Shown piece after piece: positions 9,427 to 18,332 of a DNA stretch of 64,000 nt; position 1 is the stretch's first letter; each line of letters starts with the position of its first letter. The stretch is from positions 186,001 to 250,000 of the forward strand of contig JAPLFH010000006.1 of assembly GCA_026390815.1 (NCBI GenBank), written 5' to 3'. A model generated the notes under the pieces. That model searched no databases and had not been told where the DNA came from. It saw nothing but the letters and a program-made list of their open reading frames with translations. The DNA is from Ignavibacteriales bacterium. Lineage in GTDB: Bacteria; Bacteroidota; Ignavibacteria; Ignavibacteriales; SURF-24. Both the position numbers and the translations under genes were made by a program.

Positions 9427-10530
9427 TCATGATATAAGCGAATCCAGTTTAATAAAAGCTTTATCATCAATATTATAGATTTTATTTATTTCCCGAACAA
9501 GATCCTCAAGGTCAATTCCAGTTCTATTTGAAAAAATAACTACTGAATATTTTTTAGATGGAACAGTAAATACAATTGATCTGAATCCACCGTTTGAACC
9601 TGTATGATAAACGACTTTACTATCAGCGGAACCACCGATAAACCAACCAAATCCATAAGAAATTTTCCGTAAAATATCAATTGGAAACTGAGTTGATCGT
9701 GCTTCTTTTACTAAAGATGGATTTAACACTCTCCCTTTTAAAATTGCCATTAACCATTTAAGATAATCATCAATGGAAGTATAAATCCCGCCATCGCCCA
9801 TTGTGGAAAAGAACAAACTCTCCTTAGCGTCAGAAATCTTAAAACTATCTTTTTCAAATTCATAACCAATAGCCCGATCTGAAATATTAAATTCGGGTTT
9901 TATTACAGCACTCTTTTTCATTTTTAATGGATTAAAAATGTTCTCAAGAATAAAATCAGGGTAAGTTTTTCTGGAGACGTTTTCAATAATTAATGCAAGC
10001 AGGCAAAATGCTGTGTTGCTATAACGATATTTAGATCCAGCGGGGAAATAACTTGAATCGACAGATTTTACAGCTCTCAATACATCCTTGTCCCAGAACT
10101 CTTTGTATTGTTTTTTATCAACAAAAGAATAATGATCGACTATTCCAGAACTATGCGTTAACAAGTGGCGAATGGTTACAGAACCAGCTACTTTGGAATT
10201 AAAATCCGGGAAATACTTATTTAATTTATCATCCAAGGATAATTTATTATGACTTTGTAATTTTAGAATACAATAAGCAGTAAACTGTTTAGTCAGCGAG
10301 CAGATATTAAAATTTGTTGATGAGCGAATGACTTTCTTTGATTCAAGGTTAGTAACTCCATATCCTTTCCTAAAAATAACTTTTCCATTCTTAACTATCG
10401 CTATCGCCGCTCCGGGTTCATTAGAATGGTAGATGGAGGACATTAGAGAATCCAGATGATTGTTTTCTTTTTGCGCAAAAACTTGTGTGATCATAAATAA
10501 TAAAATAAATATTGAAATGAACTGTTTCAT
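9427..10530 (-). CDS. Serine hydrolase, class C beta-lactamase/DD-peptidase family
   Basis: 367 residues with a clear signal peptide (MKQF, then a hydrophobic core, cleavage after VFAQ near 20). The catalytic triad of the PF00144 family is visible: SLTK (S78 and K81), YSN (Y170, N172) and HTG near residue 307. The LLTHSSGI motif (about 124-131) is typical of esterase-like or D-aminopeptidase-like members. The protein is exported to the periplasm or outer surface. Family members include esterases, penicillin-binding proteins and peptidases, and beta-lactam hydrolysis should not be assumed. It is convergent with the EamA gene (37-base gap). No sorting domain is present. Confidence 0.88.
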   Translation of the reverse strand: MKQFISIFILLFMITQVFAQKENNHLDSLMSSIYHSNEPGAAIAIVKNGKVIFRKGYGVTNLESKKVIRSSTNFNICSLTKQFTAYCILKLQSHNKLSLDDKLNKYFPDFNSKVAGSVTIRHLLTHSSGIVDHYSFVDKKQYKEFWDKDVLRAVKSVDSSYFPAGSKYRYSNTAFCLLALIIENVSRKTYPDFILENIFNPLKMKKSAVIKPEFNISDRAIGYEFEKDSFKISDAKESLFFSTMGDGGIYTSIDDYLKWLMAILKGRVLNPSLVKEARSTQFPIDILRKISYGFGWFIGGSADSKVVYHTGSNGGFRSIVFTVPSKKYSVVIFSNRTGIDLEDLVREINKIYNIDDKAFIKLDSLIS

Positions 10531-10615
10531 ATTTGTATTCCTATTTTGGTATACCCAGCAAAATCACCAATAGAGAATAAGAAAATATTCTAGAAAATTA
10601 AGGGTCACTTTGGTT

Positions 10616-10674
10616 TTTTTTATTAAACACATTTTTCTAGTTAGTCTATTTTCTCCAGCTTTCAAAACATAAAA
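10616..10674 (-). pseudogene. Orphan tail of a T9SS C-terminal sorting domain
   Basis: Read on the minus strand from 10674, this segment encodes FYVLKAGENRLTRKMCLIK. This is almost the same as the last residues of the PL6 protein in this window (FYVLKAG, then RKMCLIK). No open frame leads into it: upstream the frame runs straight into the hairpin at 10673-10700 and nothing resembling the rest of the sorting domain follows. The stop codon that ends the intact copies is also lost. It looks like the last 20 codons of a deleted or recombined secreted-protein gene. Confidence 0.7.
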
Positions 10675-10700
10675 ATGCCATCCCAGATGAGATGGCATTT
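10673..10700 (-). terminator. Hairpin, probable terminator of the gene ending at 10884
   Basis: AAATGCCATC and GATGGCATTT form a perfect 10-bp stem with an 8-base loop. On the minus strand it is followed by a T-rich run. It lies about 180 bases after the stop of the minus-strand gene at 10884, and its 3' arm overlaps the first codon of the orphan sorting-domain tail. Confidence 0.5.
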
Positions 10701-10883
10701 ATAAATTTAAGAGTGGTTCTAAGTACTTTCCACCTGGAGATGCCATTGCCACAATATCATCTTAAAACTTTTGGCCAGGTCATATGTGGCTTAAGTGTCT
10801 CTAAGTGGCAAGCAATAACAATACTAAAATAAATTTTACAACCAGCTTTATTATAAAAAAGTAATTCTTATTCTTCTCAAATA

Positions 10884-11579
10884 CTATTTTACCTCAACAA
10901 TTGTAATTGCAAACGGTTTTGCCATTTCGTATGCAATAGGAACTACTTCTTTCCCCTGACCATAATCCCAAAACTTATTTTCCGGACAGTTTCTTCTAAA
11001 GCCAACGGTATGTAAAATATATAACTGCCAACCAGGTTTAGCATTAGATAACCAAAGTCCTACATCAGTTTTCATATCGTTGCCTTCGGTATCTTCCCAA
11101 TCTACACCGGAACCATTCCATTCCCTAATACCACTTGTTGTATTGTACGTCATAAAACATAAAGGATTATTTGCGTGCAACATTTCTTCCGGATTGGAAG
11201 GCCATTTTGTAAATAGTACATTTCCAGCAAAATTGTGGCTTGAATAAATTTTCCAGTAAACTAGTTCTTCGGTCTTCTTGCTGAACTCTTTATGTTTCAA
11301 ATTAAATTCTTTCAACAGATCGTTATATGTTTTACCCTTGGGACAAAAAGCTCTAAGATTAATAGTCCCACCAGCTTCAACATAGAATTTTCCGTTTGTA
11401 AATTCAAATTGAGATGGATTATAGGTTGAAAAAGATGGATAACCTGCTTTAGATACACAGATTGAACCCCAGCCAAAAGCAGTTATATAACCCTTATCGA
11501 AATCATCTGCAAAAGTGAATGCAAGAAATGATGAAACTGCAAATAAAATAATTGCAATTAAAGATTGTTTGTTTTTCAT
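10884..11579 (-). CDS. Secreted protein of unknown function
   Basis: 231 residues from the ATG at 11579. This start is preferred because AAGGAAC lies a few bases upstream and the first 25 residues (MKNKQSLIAIILFAV, cleavage near TFADD) form a signal peptide; the frame is open further upstream to 11717. The mature part is rich in aromatic residues and has four cysteines (SICVSKAG, FCPKGK, LCFMTY, NCPENK), which could form disulfides in the periplasm. I do not recognise a family. It has no sorting domain or lipobox. The gene is divergent from the secreted-protein gene at 12145, and the long region between them probably holds both promoters. Confidence 0.65.
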   Translation of the reverse strand: MKNKQSLIAIILFAVSSFLAFTFADDFDKGYITAFGWGSICVSKAGYPSFSTYNPSQFEFTNGKFYVEAGGTINLRAFCPKGKTYNDLLKEFNLKHKEFSKKTEELVYWKIYSSHNFAGNVLFTKWPSNPEEMLHANNPLCFMTYNTTSGIREWNGSGVDWEDTEGNDMKTDVGLWLSNAKPGWQLYILHTVGFRRNCPENKFWDYGQGKEVVPIAYEMAKPFAITIVEVK

Positions 11580-11583
11580 ATTT

Positions 11584-11590
11584 GTTCCTT
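11584..11590 (-). promoter_or_regulatory. Ribosome-binding site fixing the start at 11579
   Basis: The minus strand reads AAGGAAC four bases before the ATG. It supports the start at 11579 rather than the upstream in-frame ATG at 11717, which has no such site. Confidence 0.6.
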
Positions 11591-12133
11591 TTGTATAATT
11601 GAAAAAAGCAATAAACAAGTAATTAGTTTTTTCATTGCAGTGCTGTCTAAAAATGGAAGATTTACTCAATATTAGAAACTTCATCGTACCTCTCAAAAGT
11701 TTGATGTTGAATATCAAACAATTATAAAACTTGGCAATAATGTTAAAAATTTAATACTTAAAGTCAATCAAATTCTAACCATAAAAAAAGTGTGACTTGA
11801 TCTAAAATTCATTTGGAATCGAGATTGAGTAGCTTTTCAAAAACCTTTTACAAATTTAAATAAAGAAGGGTATGACACAAATATGGGAGTACCTGCTAAA
11901 TAATTTTTAGTTAATTTTAATTCAGCTTCTTAAAAATTTTAGTGGCATGATAAAGATTAGCTTAAAAATTGTTTATTAAGAAACATGTATGGTCAATTTA
12001 GTTTTTGTTTGATTTATAATTTGAGATTGAATAATTCTAAAAAGAAATTTTTGATTGCTAATAATACATTTGAACGCATATGAATTTCAGTTTCATATAA
12101 ATATCTCTTTTTAAAAACATTTACCAAATATCT

Positions 12134-12140
12134 TGGAGGT
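12134..12140 (+). promoter_or_regulatory. Ribosome-binding site fixing the start at 12145
   Basis: TGGAGGT lies four bases before GTG 12145. It overlaps the upstream in-frame TTG at 12133, which makes GTG 12145 the likelier start. Confidence 0.7.
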
Positions 12141-12144
12141 TGCT

Positions 12145-13098
12145 GTGAAGTCATTTATCGCCGCTCTCTGTTTATTTCTGGTTTTCTTAACTATTACTAT
12201 AAGCGCACAAAAAGGTCCTACGCTAAGTACCATCACAACAAAAATATTAAGTTTTGTTGATGAAGACGGAAGATGGTATCCTCAGGAAGGTTGGAGTTGT
12301 AAAGGACTTTCAAGTGGGGAAGAATTGAAAACTACAATACTGGATAAATCCGGAAAAGCTGTTGCTTTTGCCATTTGGGATTTTAATGCAAATTCTGATG
12401 GTGATTGGGCTAAAATTACCGGATGTAAAAAATTTAGTCCCAAAGGTCATCCTCAGAGTGATTACCCCAATCTTCCCAAAATTGCTCCCGGGAATTATAA
12501 ACTGCAGATTTCAGCAGGCGGAAAAACCATATGGGAAACAGATTTTGAACTTACTATGCTCAGATATTTAGAAAGAGACCATTATAATTGTACGGGTCCA
12601 TGGAAAACAGTGGCTTATTTCTACAGTGGCGAAGGCTCGGATGGGGGAATTATTAATTTCTATTTCGAAGGACCCTCTGATTATAAATGGTTTTGGGAAT
12701 CGAGTGCTGAATATGAAAGAAGTTGTGAGCTGAAGGCTGAGATCTTAAAAAATGGAGAAGTTTTAATGACAGAAGGTCAAGATGAAGGGGGTAAATTTAA
12801 AACATATCCCGGTCATTGCTCGAAATATGGTAAAAGAATTGGTTACCACCAGGAGTACCAGCAAAAAGTTTTAGCTACTGATGGAAATTATGATGTAATT
12901 GTTTATGCAAGTGATCAATATAAAAATAATTGGTCCCCAATTGTTAACCTTACTTTTACTGTAAAAAGTGGTAAAGTAGCAATTAATGAATCTCTGTCGG
13001 GTGAAAGCGCAAATCCTTTGCACAGGTACATTACATCAAGTTCACAATACCAGGAAAATGCAGTTAAGAATACGGTACCAAACTTTCGTACGAATTAG
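12145..13098 (+). CDS. Secreted protein of unknown function
   Basis: 317 residues starting at GTG with a strong ribosome site. A signal peptide (basic KSF, hydrophobic LFLVFLTITI, cleavage after SAQ) shows export. The body has a repeated two-part look: two stretches each with a cysteine-containing WSCKG or YNCTG motif followed by beta-rich sequence (WDFNANSDGDW; YFYSGEGSDGG), and two more cysteines around RSCELKAEIL and GHCSKYG. This suggests tandem immunoglobulin-like or CBM-like beta-sandwich domains (inference). The last 40 residues are Ser/Asn-rich and disordered. It has no T9SS sorting domain. A hairpin terminator follows at 13155. I do not recognise the family. Confidence 0.7.
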   Translation: MKSFIAALCLFLVFLTITISAQKGPTLSTITTKILSFVDEDGRWYPQEGWSCKGLSSGEELKTTILDKSGKAVAFAIWDFNANSDGDWAKITGCKKFSPKGHPQSDYPNLPKIAPGNYKLQISAGGKTIWETDFELTMLRYLERDHYNCTGPWKTVAYFYSGEGSDGGIINFYFEGPSDYKWFWESSAEYERSCELKAEILKNGEVLMTEGQDEGGKFKTYPGHCSKYGKRIGYHQEYQQKVLATDGNYDVIVYASDQYKNNWSPIVNLTFTVKSGKVAINESLSGESANPLHRYITSSSQYQENAVKNTVPNFRTN

Positions 13099-13154
13099 TT
13101 AAATCTTATTCGGCATTAGTTCTGCTTCAATTACATAAATTGAATAAACATTTT

Positions 13155-13196
13155 AAATGGCGGTGAAAAATCTTTCCCGCCATTTTATTATTTTTA
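13155..13196 (+). terminator. Rho-independent terminator
   Basis: AAATGGCGG and CCGCCATTT form a perfect 9-bp GC-rich stem followed by TATTATTTTT. It lies 56 bases downstream of the secreted-protein gene ending at 13098. Confidence 0.8.
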
Positions 13197-13239
13197 AAAC
13201 GCACAAAATTTTTTATTCTAAATTAAATTAGGGATTGCT

Positions 13240-13623
13240 ATGAAAAAATTTTCCAGTATTATTTTGCTTCTGTTTTTTATGATTGGCTTTTTCTCCTGCA
13301 AATCAGAAAGTACAGATCCGGAAATACCAAAGTATGATGTTGAATATAAAACAAGCGGTATTGTTAATAATATCTCAGAAATAAAATATCTTAATTATAA
13401 CGGAGATACGCTTACAGCAAAAAATGTTGCTGCAAGCTGGAGTTATAAATGGACTCAGAAAGGGGTAAGCGGCAATAAAACATTTTTAAAAGTTACTTTA
13501 AACAATGAAACGGGGTTTGTTGTTTTAACTATCCTTTCAGATAATAAGGAACTGATACGGGATACACTAACCGCATATCCATCAGGAACAGCAACTTTAT
13601 CGCGTGGAATTACTATTCCGTAA
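13240..13623 (+). CDS. Small lipoprotein of unknown function
   Basis: 127 residues. The N-terminus is a type II signal peptide: MKKF, a hydrophobic core, and the lipobox GFFSC with Cys at about 20, followed by KSESTDPE. The rest (about 100 residues) alternates polar and hydrophobic residues in a beta-rich pattern, similar in look to the FxLCT-type small domains that bind no ligand. I do not recognise the family. The gene stands alone between a terminator upstream and a decayed minus-strand gene whose stop codon is 8 bases away. The mature lipoprotein would be anchored in the outer or inner membrane. Confidence 0.72.
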   Translation: MKKFSSIILLLFFMIGFFSCKSESTDPEIPKYDVEYKTSGIVNNISEIKYLNYNGDTLTAKNVAASWSYKWTQKGVSGNKTFLKVTLNNETGFVVLTILSDNKELIRDTLTAYPSGTATLSRGITIP

Positions 13624-13630
13624 CGTAAAA

Positions 13631-14185
13631 TTATTTTGCTTCAATCGGCGGTGTTCCTTTTATATAATTTACAAGCTGTTCAATTACGAATTCTTTTTCA
13701 TCAATAATTGCTTTCACTACATCGCCAATTGAAAGAATTCCAATCAACTTGTTATTCTCCATAACGGGTAAATGGCGAACTCTCTTATTAGTCATTTATG
13801 CTGTGCATTCTGCTACGGTATGATCCGAAGTAACATAAATAACATTCTCGGACATAATTTCATCTACGGTCATTTCTATAGTTGACTTGCCCAGCAAGAT
13901 GACTTTCCTTGCGTAATCCAGTTCCGAAAGAATGCCAACAATAACATCACTTTCAGATACATTCAATGCGCTAATATCTTTTTCCGCCATCATCGGTTTA
14001 AGTATTACACTTCCCACCGCAAAACCATATAATGAATCTACAAAGAAAATAGAATTAAGAAAATATTTACTTGAGTCTTTTTCACTAATAACTTTCCAAT
14101 TTTCTTCAACATCAAGTGTTTAATTATCTTGCTGGAATCACCAACTGCAAAGCAATAATACTGTTACAATAATATTAATCTTCAT
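13631..14185 (-). pseudogene. Chimeric pseudogene: signal peptide + YCF48-like piece + CBS pair
   Basis: One minus-strand frame of 185 codons runs from ATG 14185 to TAA 13631-13633 and carries three internal stops (TGA 14138-14140, TAA 14120-14122, TAA 13796-13798). Its parts are recognisable. First is a signal-peptide start (MKINIIVTVLLLCSW). Then comes a YCF48/BNR-type propeller blade (LNSIFFVDSLYGFAVGS). Then, after an abrupt junction near codons 60-63, a CBS-domain pair of the stand-alone stress type (MAEKDISAL, DYARKVILLGKS, EIMSENVIYV, RVRHLPVMENNKLIGI). It starts 3 bases after the stop of the 1366-residue BNR gene. The in-frame TAA inside the second CBS domain sits where homologs usually have Leu (TTA). 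Confidence 0.75.
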
Positions 14186-14188
14186 CTG

Positions 14189-17100
14189 CTATTTAAGTAA
14201 GCACATTTTTTTAGAAATTTTTATTCCATCAGATTTCAAAACATAAAAGTAGAAACCACTTGATAAATTATATTTCGAAGCATTAAATTCAACTTCAAAA
14301 TTTCCAGCAGTCCCGCCAAGCGGGATTTCTTTGTTAACAAGTGTTGCTACTTCCTTTCCAAGAACATCAAACACTTTCAAAGTGACGAATGAAAGGGACG
14401 AGGGAACAGTGTACTTAATTTTTGTACTTGGATTAAATGGGTTGGGGTAGTTTTGTGATAAAGAAAACTGAGTTGGAATTGTATTCTCATTTTCTACACC
14501 AACAGCACCAGCTTGAATTGACAAATTATCCATTGCCCAACCCCAGCCAACTATATATGGATCTGAGAACATCCTTAACCTGATTAATATTTTATCTCCT
14601 CCATTAAATTTGTTTAATAGATTAATTTTATGATGAACGAAGTTCGATGAATTTGGAGTTAAATTAGAATTCCAGATATTTTGCCAATTTGGATTGAATC
14701 TACAATCGTAACCATCTTCTATGGGAAGCCAGTCTAATCCATCTTTGCTGCCTTCTATTACCACATAATCATAAAATTGAGTTTCCCCAAATACCGATCC
14801 TGTTTCTCCAGGTTCAACAATAGCAATATCGTCATATTCAATAAAAGCATTTGAATTGGCTACAGTAATTGGTACCAATAAAGTATAGTAATAATCAACC
14901 TGAGTATTGTACGGATGTAAACTATGAATTGCTGAAGATTGAAAACCTGGTAGTGTCGTAATGTTAAAATCATTACCGAAAAAATCCTGTGAATTAGAAT
15001 TAAAATCATTTACATACGATACAACCGGTTGTTTATAGTCATAAATCATTACATACTTTTTAAAGGTGTGATAGGGTTTTTCATTTTTATAAGAAGCAAT
15101 CTGAACTGAAATAATTCCGGGTAGTAAACCTGGGAATTTAACTACAGTATCCGCAACAGATGTATTCAATATTTTTATCTTTTTAGTTCCATTTATAAAA
15201 ACCAGGGTAGAATCATACACAGACCGCAACTTTACCGCACAATTTAAAACTCCGTTTAAATCTTCAACTGTATTTACCAGCAAAGGTGATAAAGTAACAA
15301 CAGGTGGTTTATATCCATTAAGTTCATTAAGAGTAACAGAAAAAATACCTCGTCCATGTGTTGCAAGTATAACCTGATCATCAACAATTTTCATATCCCA
15401 AATACAAACTGCAGGTAATCCATTATTAGTGTAATGCCAGCTTATACCATTATCAGTCGATTCAAATAATCCAATTTCAGTTCCAGCCCAAATTATATTT
15501 GTATTAAATGGCATAACAACAACACAATAAGTTACAACATTCGGAAATCCATTAGTACTAACTGATCCAGAACCAAAGCCAGTAATATCTTGCCATGATT
15601 GTCCAAGGTTTGTTGTTCTTAGAATTTTGGGTGCATCAGCAATACCAAAAGTTAAATAAGCAGTATTTGCATCGGTAGGGTGTGTATCTATACCAGCAAT
15701 ATTTCCTAATGTTACACCGGAATATGGGCTTACTAAATTAAAAACTATTCCTCCATCCTTAGAAAGAACGAGGTTGCTACTTTCCTTTGAATAAAATGTT
15801 CCCGCCCAAATAATTCCTGGGTCTGTAATTGAAATAGCAATCGGAGTTGAAAGCCCATTAAATGCCCAGTCACTTTGCTTAACCCCGCATTTAAACCAAT
15901 TCTGTCCAAAGTTCTCGGATCGCCAAACACCAGAAGCACCGGTTGTATAAATTATATCGGGATCAGTATTGGAATTTGCAATTTTAGAAATAAAACATCC
16001 CGAGTCTGATCCAGCAACACCTAATCCATTAGTTGCAACAGTCCAATTATGTCCACCATCTGAACTGCGTCGAATATTATTGTATTGAGAAGAACCTACG
16101 AGCAAATTAGAATTATTATAATTCCAAATTGCATCAAAACCATCACCTCCAATAACTAATCTATACGCAGTTGATTTGTCTGCATTTACATTAGCAGGTG
16201 ATTGGTAGGTGCCATTATCCTGTGTTCCACCGATGTATTCACTTGCTGAAGGTTTTTTATCAGCACCGTAAAATTGTGTAGTATTATAACCACCAGAAAG
16301 CGCTTCGCGCCAGGTAGTGCCACCATTTGTTGATAATGCAACTCCACCATCATTTCCATTTAAAATCCAAAAACTTTGTGTTGGGGCATCCTTTGGAATC
16401 ATAACCAGATTATGATGATCGACATGAACATATGGTTTTTGGTAATATCCATAACCATCTGTTACATTAAAGAAATCTGCCAAAGGCGGTAATAGAGTAG
16501 TACCATAATTAATTCTTAAAGTAGAGGTTGGTAAATTATCTGGATTCCAAACAGTACCAAATGGTTTATATGGATGAATAGCATAAATATTTTTATATAT
16601 TATTCCGTTAGTTAAAGCAACTTGCGGATCTGCAGCATCGGCATTGTATAGTATAGAATGTATAGCAATATATTCCTTGGATTGATTTGCTGATTTTAAG
16701 TCAAACTTGCCATCGTTTAGATTATCTCTAAAAGAAACCATTAATTGTTTATTATTAGTTATATCCCAAACCTGAAAAGGAACGACTACAAAGTCTTTAT
16801 ATTCATAACCACCATTTGCTGCAACCACAAATCGATGAGCTTTTTGAGAAACTCCAATTCCAAATCTCACTTCAACGGAAACATAATCGCTTTGAGTTAA
16901 TTGGAATCCGCTTGAATCGAATTGACTGGAATTGAAAAAATCTTTACCAATTCCAACACCTGTATTATTAAAGCATCCTATCCAGTTAGTAAAAGATATA
17001 AATGAAGCTAAGTTTTCCTGATCAACACTAGTAATACCCAAAGCCGTTTGAGAAGGGGCTACCTCAGCCTTCCAAACATCAATGCCGGCAAAAAACACTA

Positions 17101-18289
17101 CACCTTTTTTATAAGGATGCACAGCAATTGTGTTATCATACCAACCTTGCCCATTTAGCCAATCTTTACTAGTGCCATCTTTAACATAAACAGTTTGCCA
17201 ATTCTGTGCAGCGTCAGTTGAAATGAATAATGCAGATGAATCAGCTGATTCTGCGCTTGCATAAATGTAGTTTGGATCGGTAGGTGAAACTGCAATTTCT
17301 ACTCTGCCTCCAACTTTTAAACCTTCACTGGAATTTTGCCATGTTAATCCTCCATCAGTGGATTTAACTACTCCTTTACCATAAATTGCTGCATACAAAA
17401 TTAAAAAATTATTCGGATCTGCTTTTAAATCCTGCACTCTTGATGTAGATTGATACACTCGTGTCCAAGTTGCCCCGCCATCCGTTGATCTGTAAATACT
17501 TGGTGGATTTACAGAACCATTCGGACCTTCATTAGTGCATGCCAAAACAACATCAGGATTTGTAGGATCGATTGCCATTCTATTAACACAATAAAAATCA
17601 AAGTTTGCAGTAGATAAAAGTTGATTCCAACTATTTCCATGATCTGTAGATTTAAAAATTCCACTTCCATTTACTGCGTCGGCATTGTAAAAACCTTCGC
17701 CAGTTCCGCAGAAAATTATATCGGGATTAGATGGGGATTGAATTAAAACAGTTGTTCCAAGGTTGGGTAAATCTACAGTTTTATTTTCCCAATGAAAACC
17801 TTTATCGGTAGTTTTCCAAATTCCACCGCCAACTGATCCTGCGAACCAGGTATTACCGGAAGGATCTGATACATCTACAATCAAACCTCTTGTTCTACCG
17901 CTTACATTTCCGGGACCTCTATCAATCCAACTGAGAACATTGGTGGCTTTGGTAAGTTTTTTTTGTTGTATCGATTTAGCAACTTCCTCATAAATATAAT
18001 TAGGGCGGTAACCAGGTTTAGTTTCACCGCTTCTTGTCATCAAGGATCTTTTATATTCTACAAACTTATTTGGTGAATCGTTTTTCACAAAACCTTTTAT
18101 CACCTTCTTCTTCTCAGAAAATAAATTTTCTCTTTTAATATTGTTTTTCTTTTTAGTCAAATTTTGATTATCAGATTGCGAAAAAAGTTGATCATTATTA
18201 TTAAGCATCATTTTTTGGCAAAATGATTCCGAATTAAAAATCAAGCAGCTAATAAAAAACAATGTGATTGTTTTTGTAAAGTTGAACAT
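14189..18289 (-). CDS. Large BNR/VPS10-like propeller protein with T9SS sorting domain
   Basis: 1366 residues with an N-terminal signal peptide (cleavage near SFCQ). Most of the protein is a chain of Asp-box repeats (FKSTDHGNSW, YRSTDGGATW, VKSTDGGLTW, RRSSDGGHNW and others) interleaved with segments such as NPDIIFCGTGEG. This is the layout of VPS10/sortilin-like and exo-sialidase-like beta-propellers. A galactose-binding-like region (about 1130-1270, ending in GWGWAMDNLSI) follows. The last 90 residues are a T9SS sorting domain (QNYPNPFNPST, LKVFDVLGKEVATL, SSGFYFYVLKSDG). It should be secreted and surface-attached. Binding or scaffolding is more likely than glycosidase activity because no catalytic set is visible. 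It heads the chimeric pseudogene. Confidence 0.88.
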   Translation of the reverse strand: MFNFTKTITLFFISCLIFNSESFCQKMMLNNNDQLFSQSDNQNLTKKKNNIKRENLFSEKKKVIKGFVKNDSPNKFVEYKRSLMTRSGETKPGYRPNYIYEEVAKSIQQKKLTKATNVLSWIDRGPGNVSGRTRGLIVDVSDPSGNTWFAGSVGGGIWKTTDKGFHWENKTVDLPNLGTTVLIQSPSNPDIIFCGTGEGFYNADAVNGSGIFKSTDHGNSWNQLLSTANFDFYCVNRMAIDPTNPDVVLACTNEGPNGSVNPPSIYRSTDGGATWTRVYQSTSRVQDLKADPNNFLILYAAIYGKGVVKSTDGGLTWQNSSEGLKVGGRVEIAVSPTDPNYIYASAESADSSALFISTDAAQNWQTVYVKDGTSKDWLNGQGWYDNTIAVHPYKKGVVFFAGIDVWKAEVAPSQTALGITSVDQENLASFISFTNWIGCFNNTGVGIGKDFFNSSQFDSSGFQLTQSDYVSVEVRFGIGVSQKAHRFVVAANGGYEYKDFVVVPFQVWDITNNKQLMVSFRDNLNDGKFDLKSANQSKEYIAIHSILYNADAADPQVALTNGIIYKNIYAIHPYKPFGTVWNPDNLPTSTLRINYGTTLLPPLADFFNVTDGYGYYQKPYVHVDHHNLVMIPKDAPTQSFWILNGNDGGVALSTNGGTTWREALSGGYNTTQFYGADKKPSASEYIGGTQDNGTYQSPANVNADKSTAYRLVIGGDGFDAIWNYNNSNLLVGSSQYNNIRRSSDGGHNWTVATNGLGVAGSDSGCFISKIANSNTDPDIIYTTGASGVWRSENFGQNWFKCGVKQSDWAFNGLSTPIAISITDPGIIWAGTFYSKESSNLVLSKDGGIVFNLVSPYSGVTLGNIAGIDTHPTDANTAYLTFGIADAPKILRTTNLGQSWQDITGFGSGSVSTNGFPNVVTYCVVVMPFNTNIIWAGTEIGLFESTDNGISWHYTNNGLPAVCIWDMKIVDDQVILATHGRGIFSVTLNELNGYKPPVVTLSPLLVNTVEDLNGVLNCAVKLRSVYDSTLVFINGTKKIKILNTSVADTVVKFPGLLPGIISVQIASYKNEKPYHTFKKYVMIYDYKQPVVSYVNDFNSNSQDFFGNDFNITTLPGFQSSAIHSLHPYNTQVDYYYTLLVPITVANSNAFIEYDDIAIVEPGETGSVFGETQFYDYVVIEGSKDGLDWLPIEDGYDCRFNPNWQNIWNSNLTPNSSNFVHHKINLLNKFNGGDKILIRLRMFSDPYIVGWGWAMDNLSIQAGAVGVENENTIPTQFSLSQNYPNPFNPSTKIKYTVPSSLSFVTLKVFDVLGKEVATLVNKEIPLGGTAGNFEVEFNASKYNLSSGFYFYVLKSDGIKISKKMCLLK
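14311..14325. repeat. In-frame palindrome in sorting-domain coding DNA
   Basis: TCCCGC, CAA, GCGGGA within the sorting-domain codons of the 1366-residue BNR protein, at the same turn (KEIPLGGTAGN) as the copies in three neighbouring genes. Confidence 0.7.
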
Positions 18290-18332
18290 ATAAGTACCTC
18301 TGTAATTTATATATTAAGTTTAGTTATTATTA

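Larger units (their letters stand above)
10531..10883. other. Intergenic region with hairpin and gene remnant
   Basis: This 353-base gap has no intact gene. It holds a detached coding tail of a T9SS sorting domain (10616-10674, minus strand) and a strong hairpin next to it (10673-10700), described separately. The stretch 10705-10815 is unusually rich in GTGG/CCAC and AAGT motifs (for example GCCAC at 10746 and GTGGC near 10776) and may be a decayed repeat, but I could not build a convincing unit from it. Confidence 0.5.
11580..12144. other. Divergent intergenic region
   Basis: 565 very AT-rich bases between two divergent secreted-protein genes, counted from their chosen starts. An inverted repeat (ATATGAA, then TTCATAT, at about 12078-12099) lies 45-65 bases before the plus-strand start and could be an operator. 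No gene, remnant or tandem repeat was seen in the rest. Confidence 0.4.

Noticed and set aside
9427-10530. Antibiotic-resistance beta-lactamase
   Set aside because: The motifs fit the broad PF00144 serine hydrolase family, which is mostly esterases and peptidases; resistance cannot be claimed.
13796-14017. A separate 73-residue CBS protein on the minus strand
   Set aside because: It is the middle part of the longer frame 13631-14185; starting at GTG 14017 would cut the CBS domain after its first strand and the continuation after TAA 13796 completes the second CBS domain.
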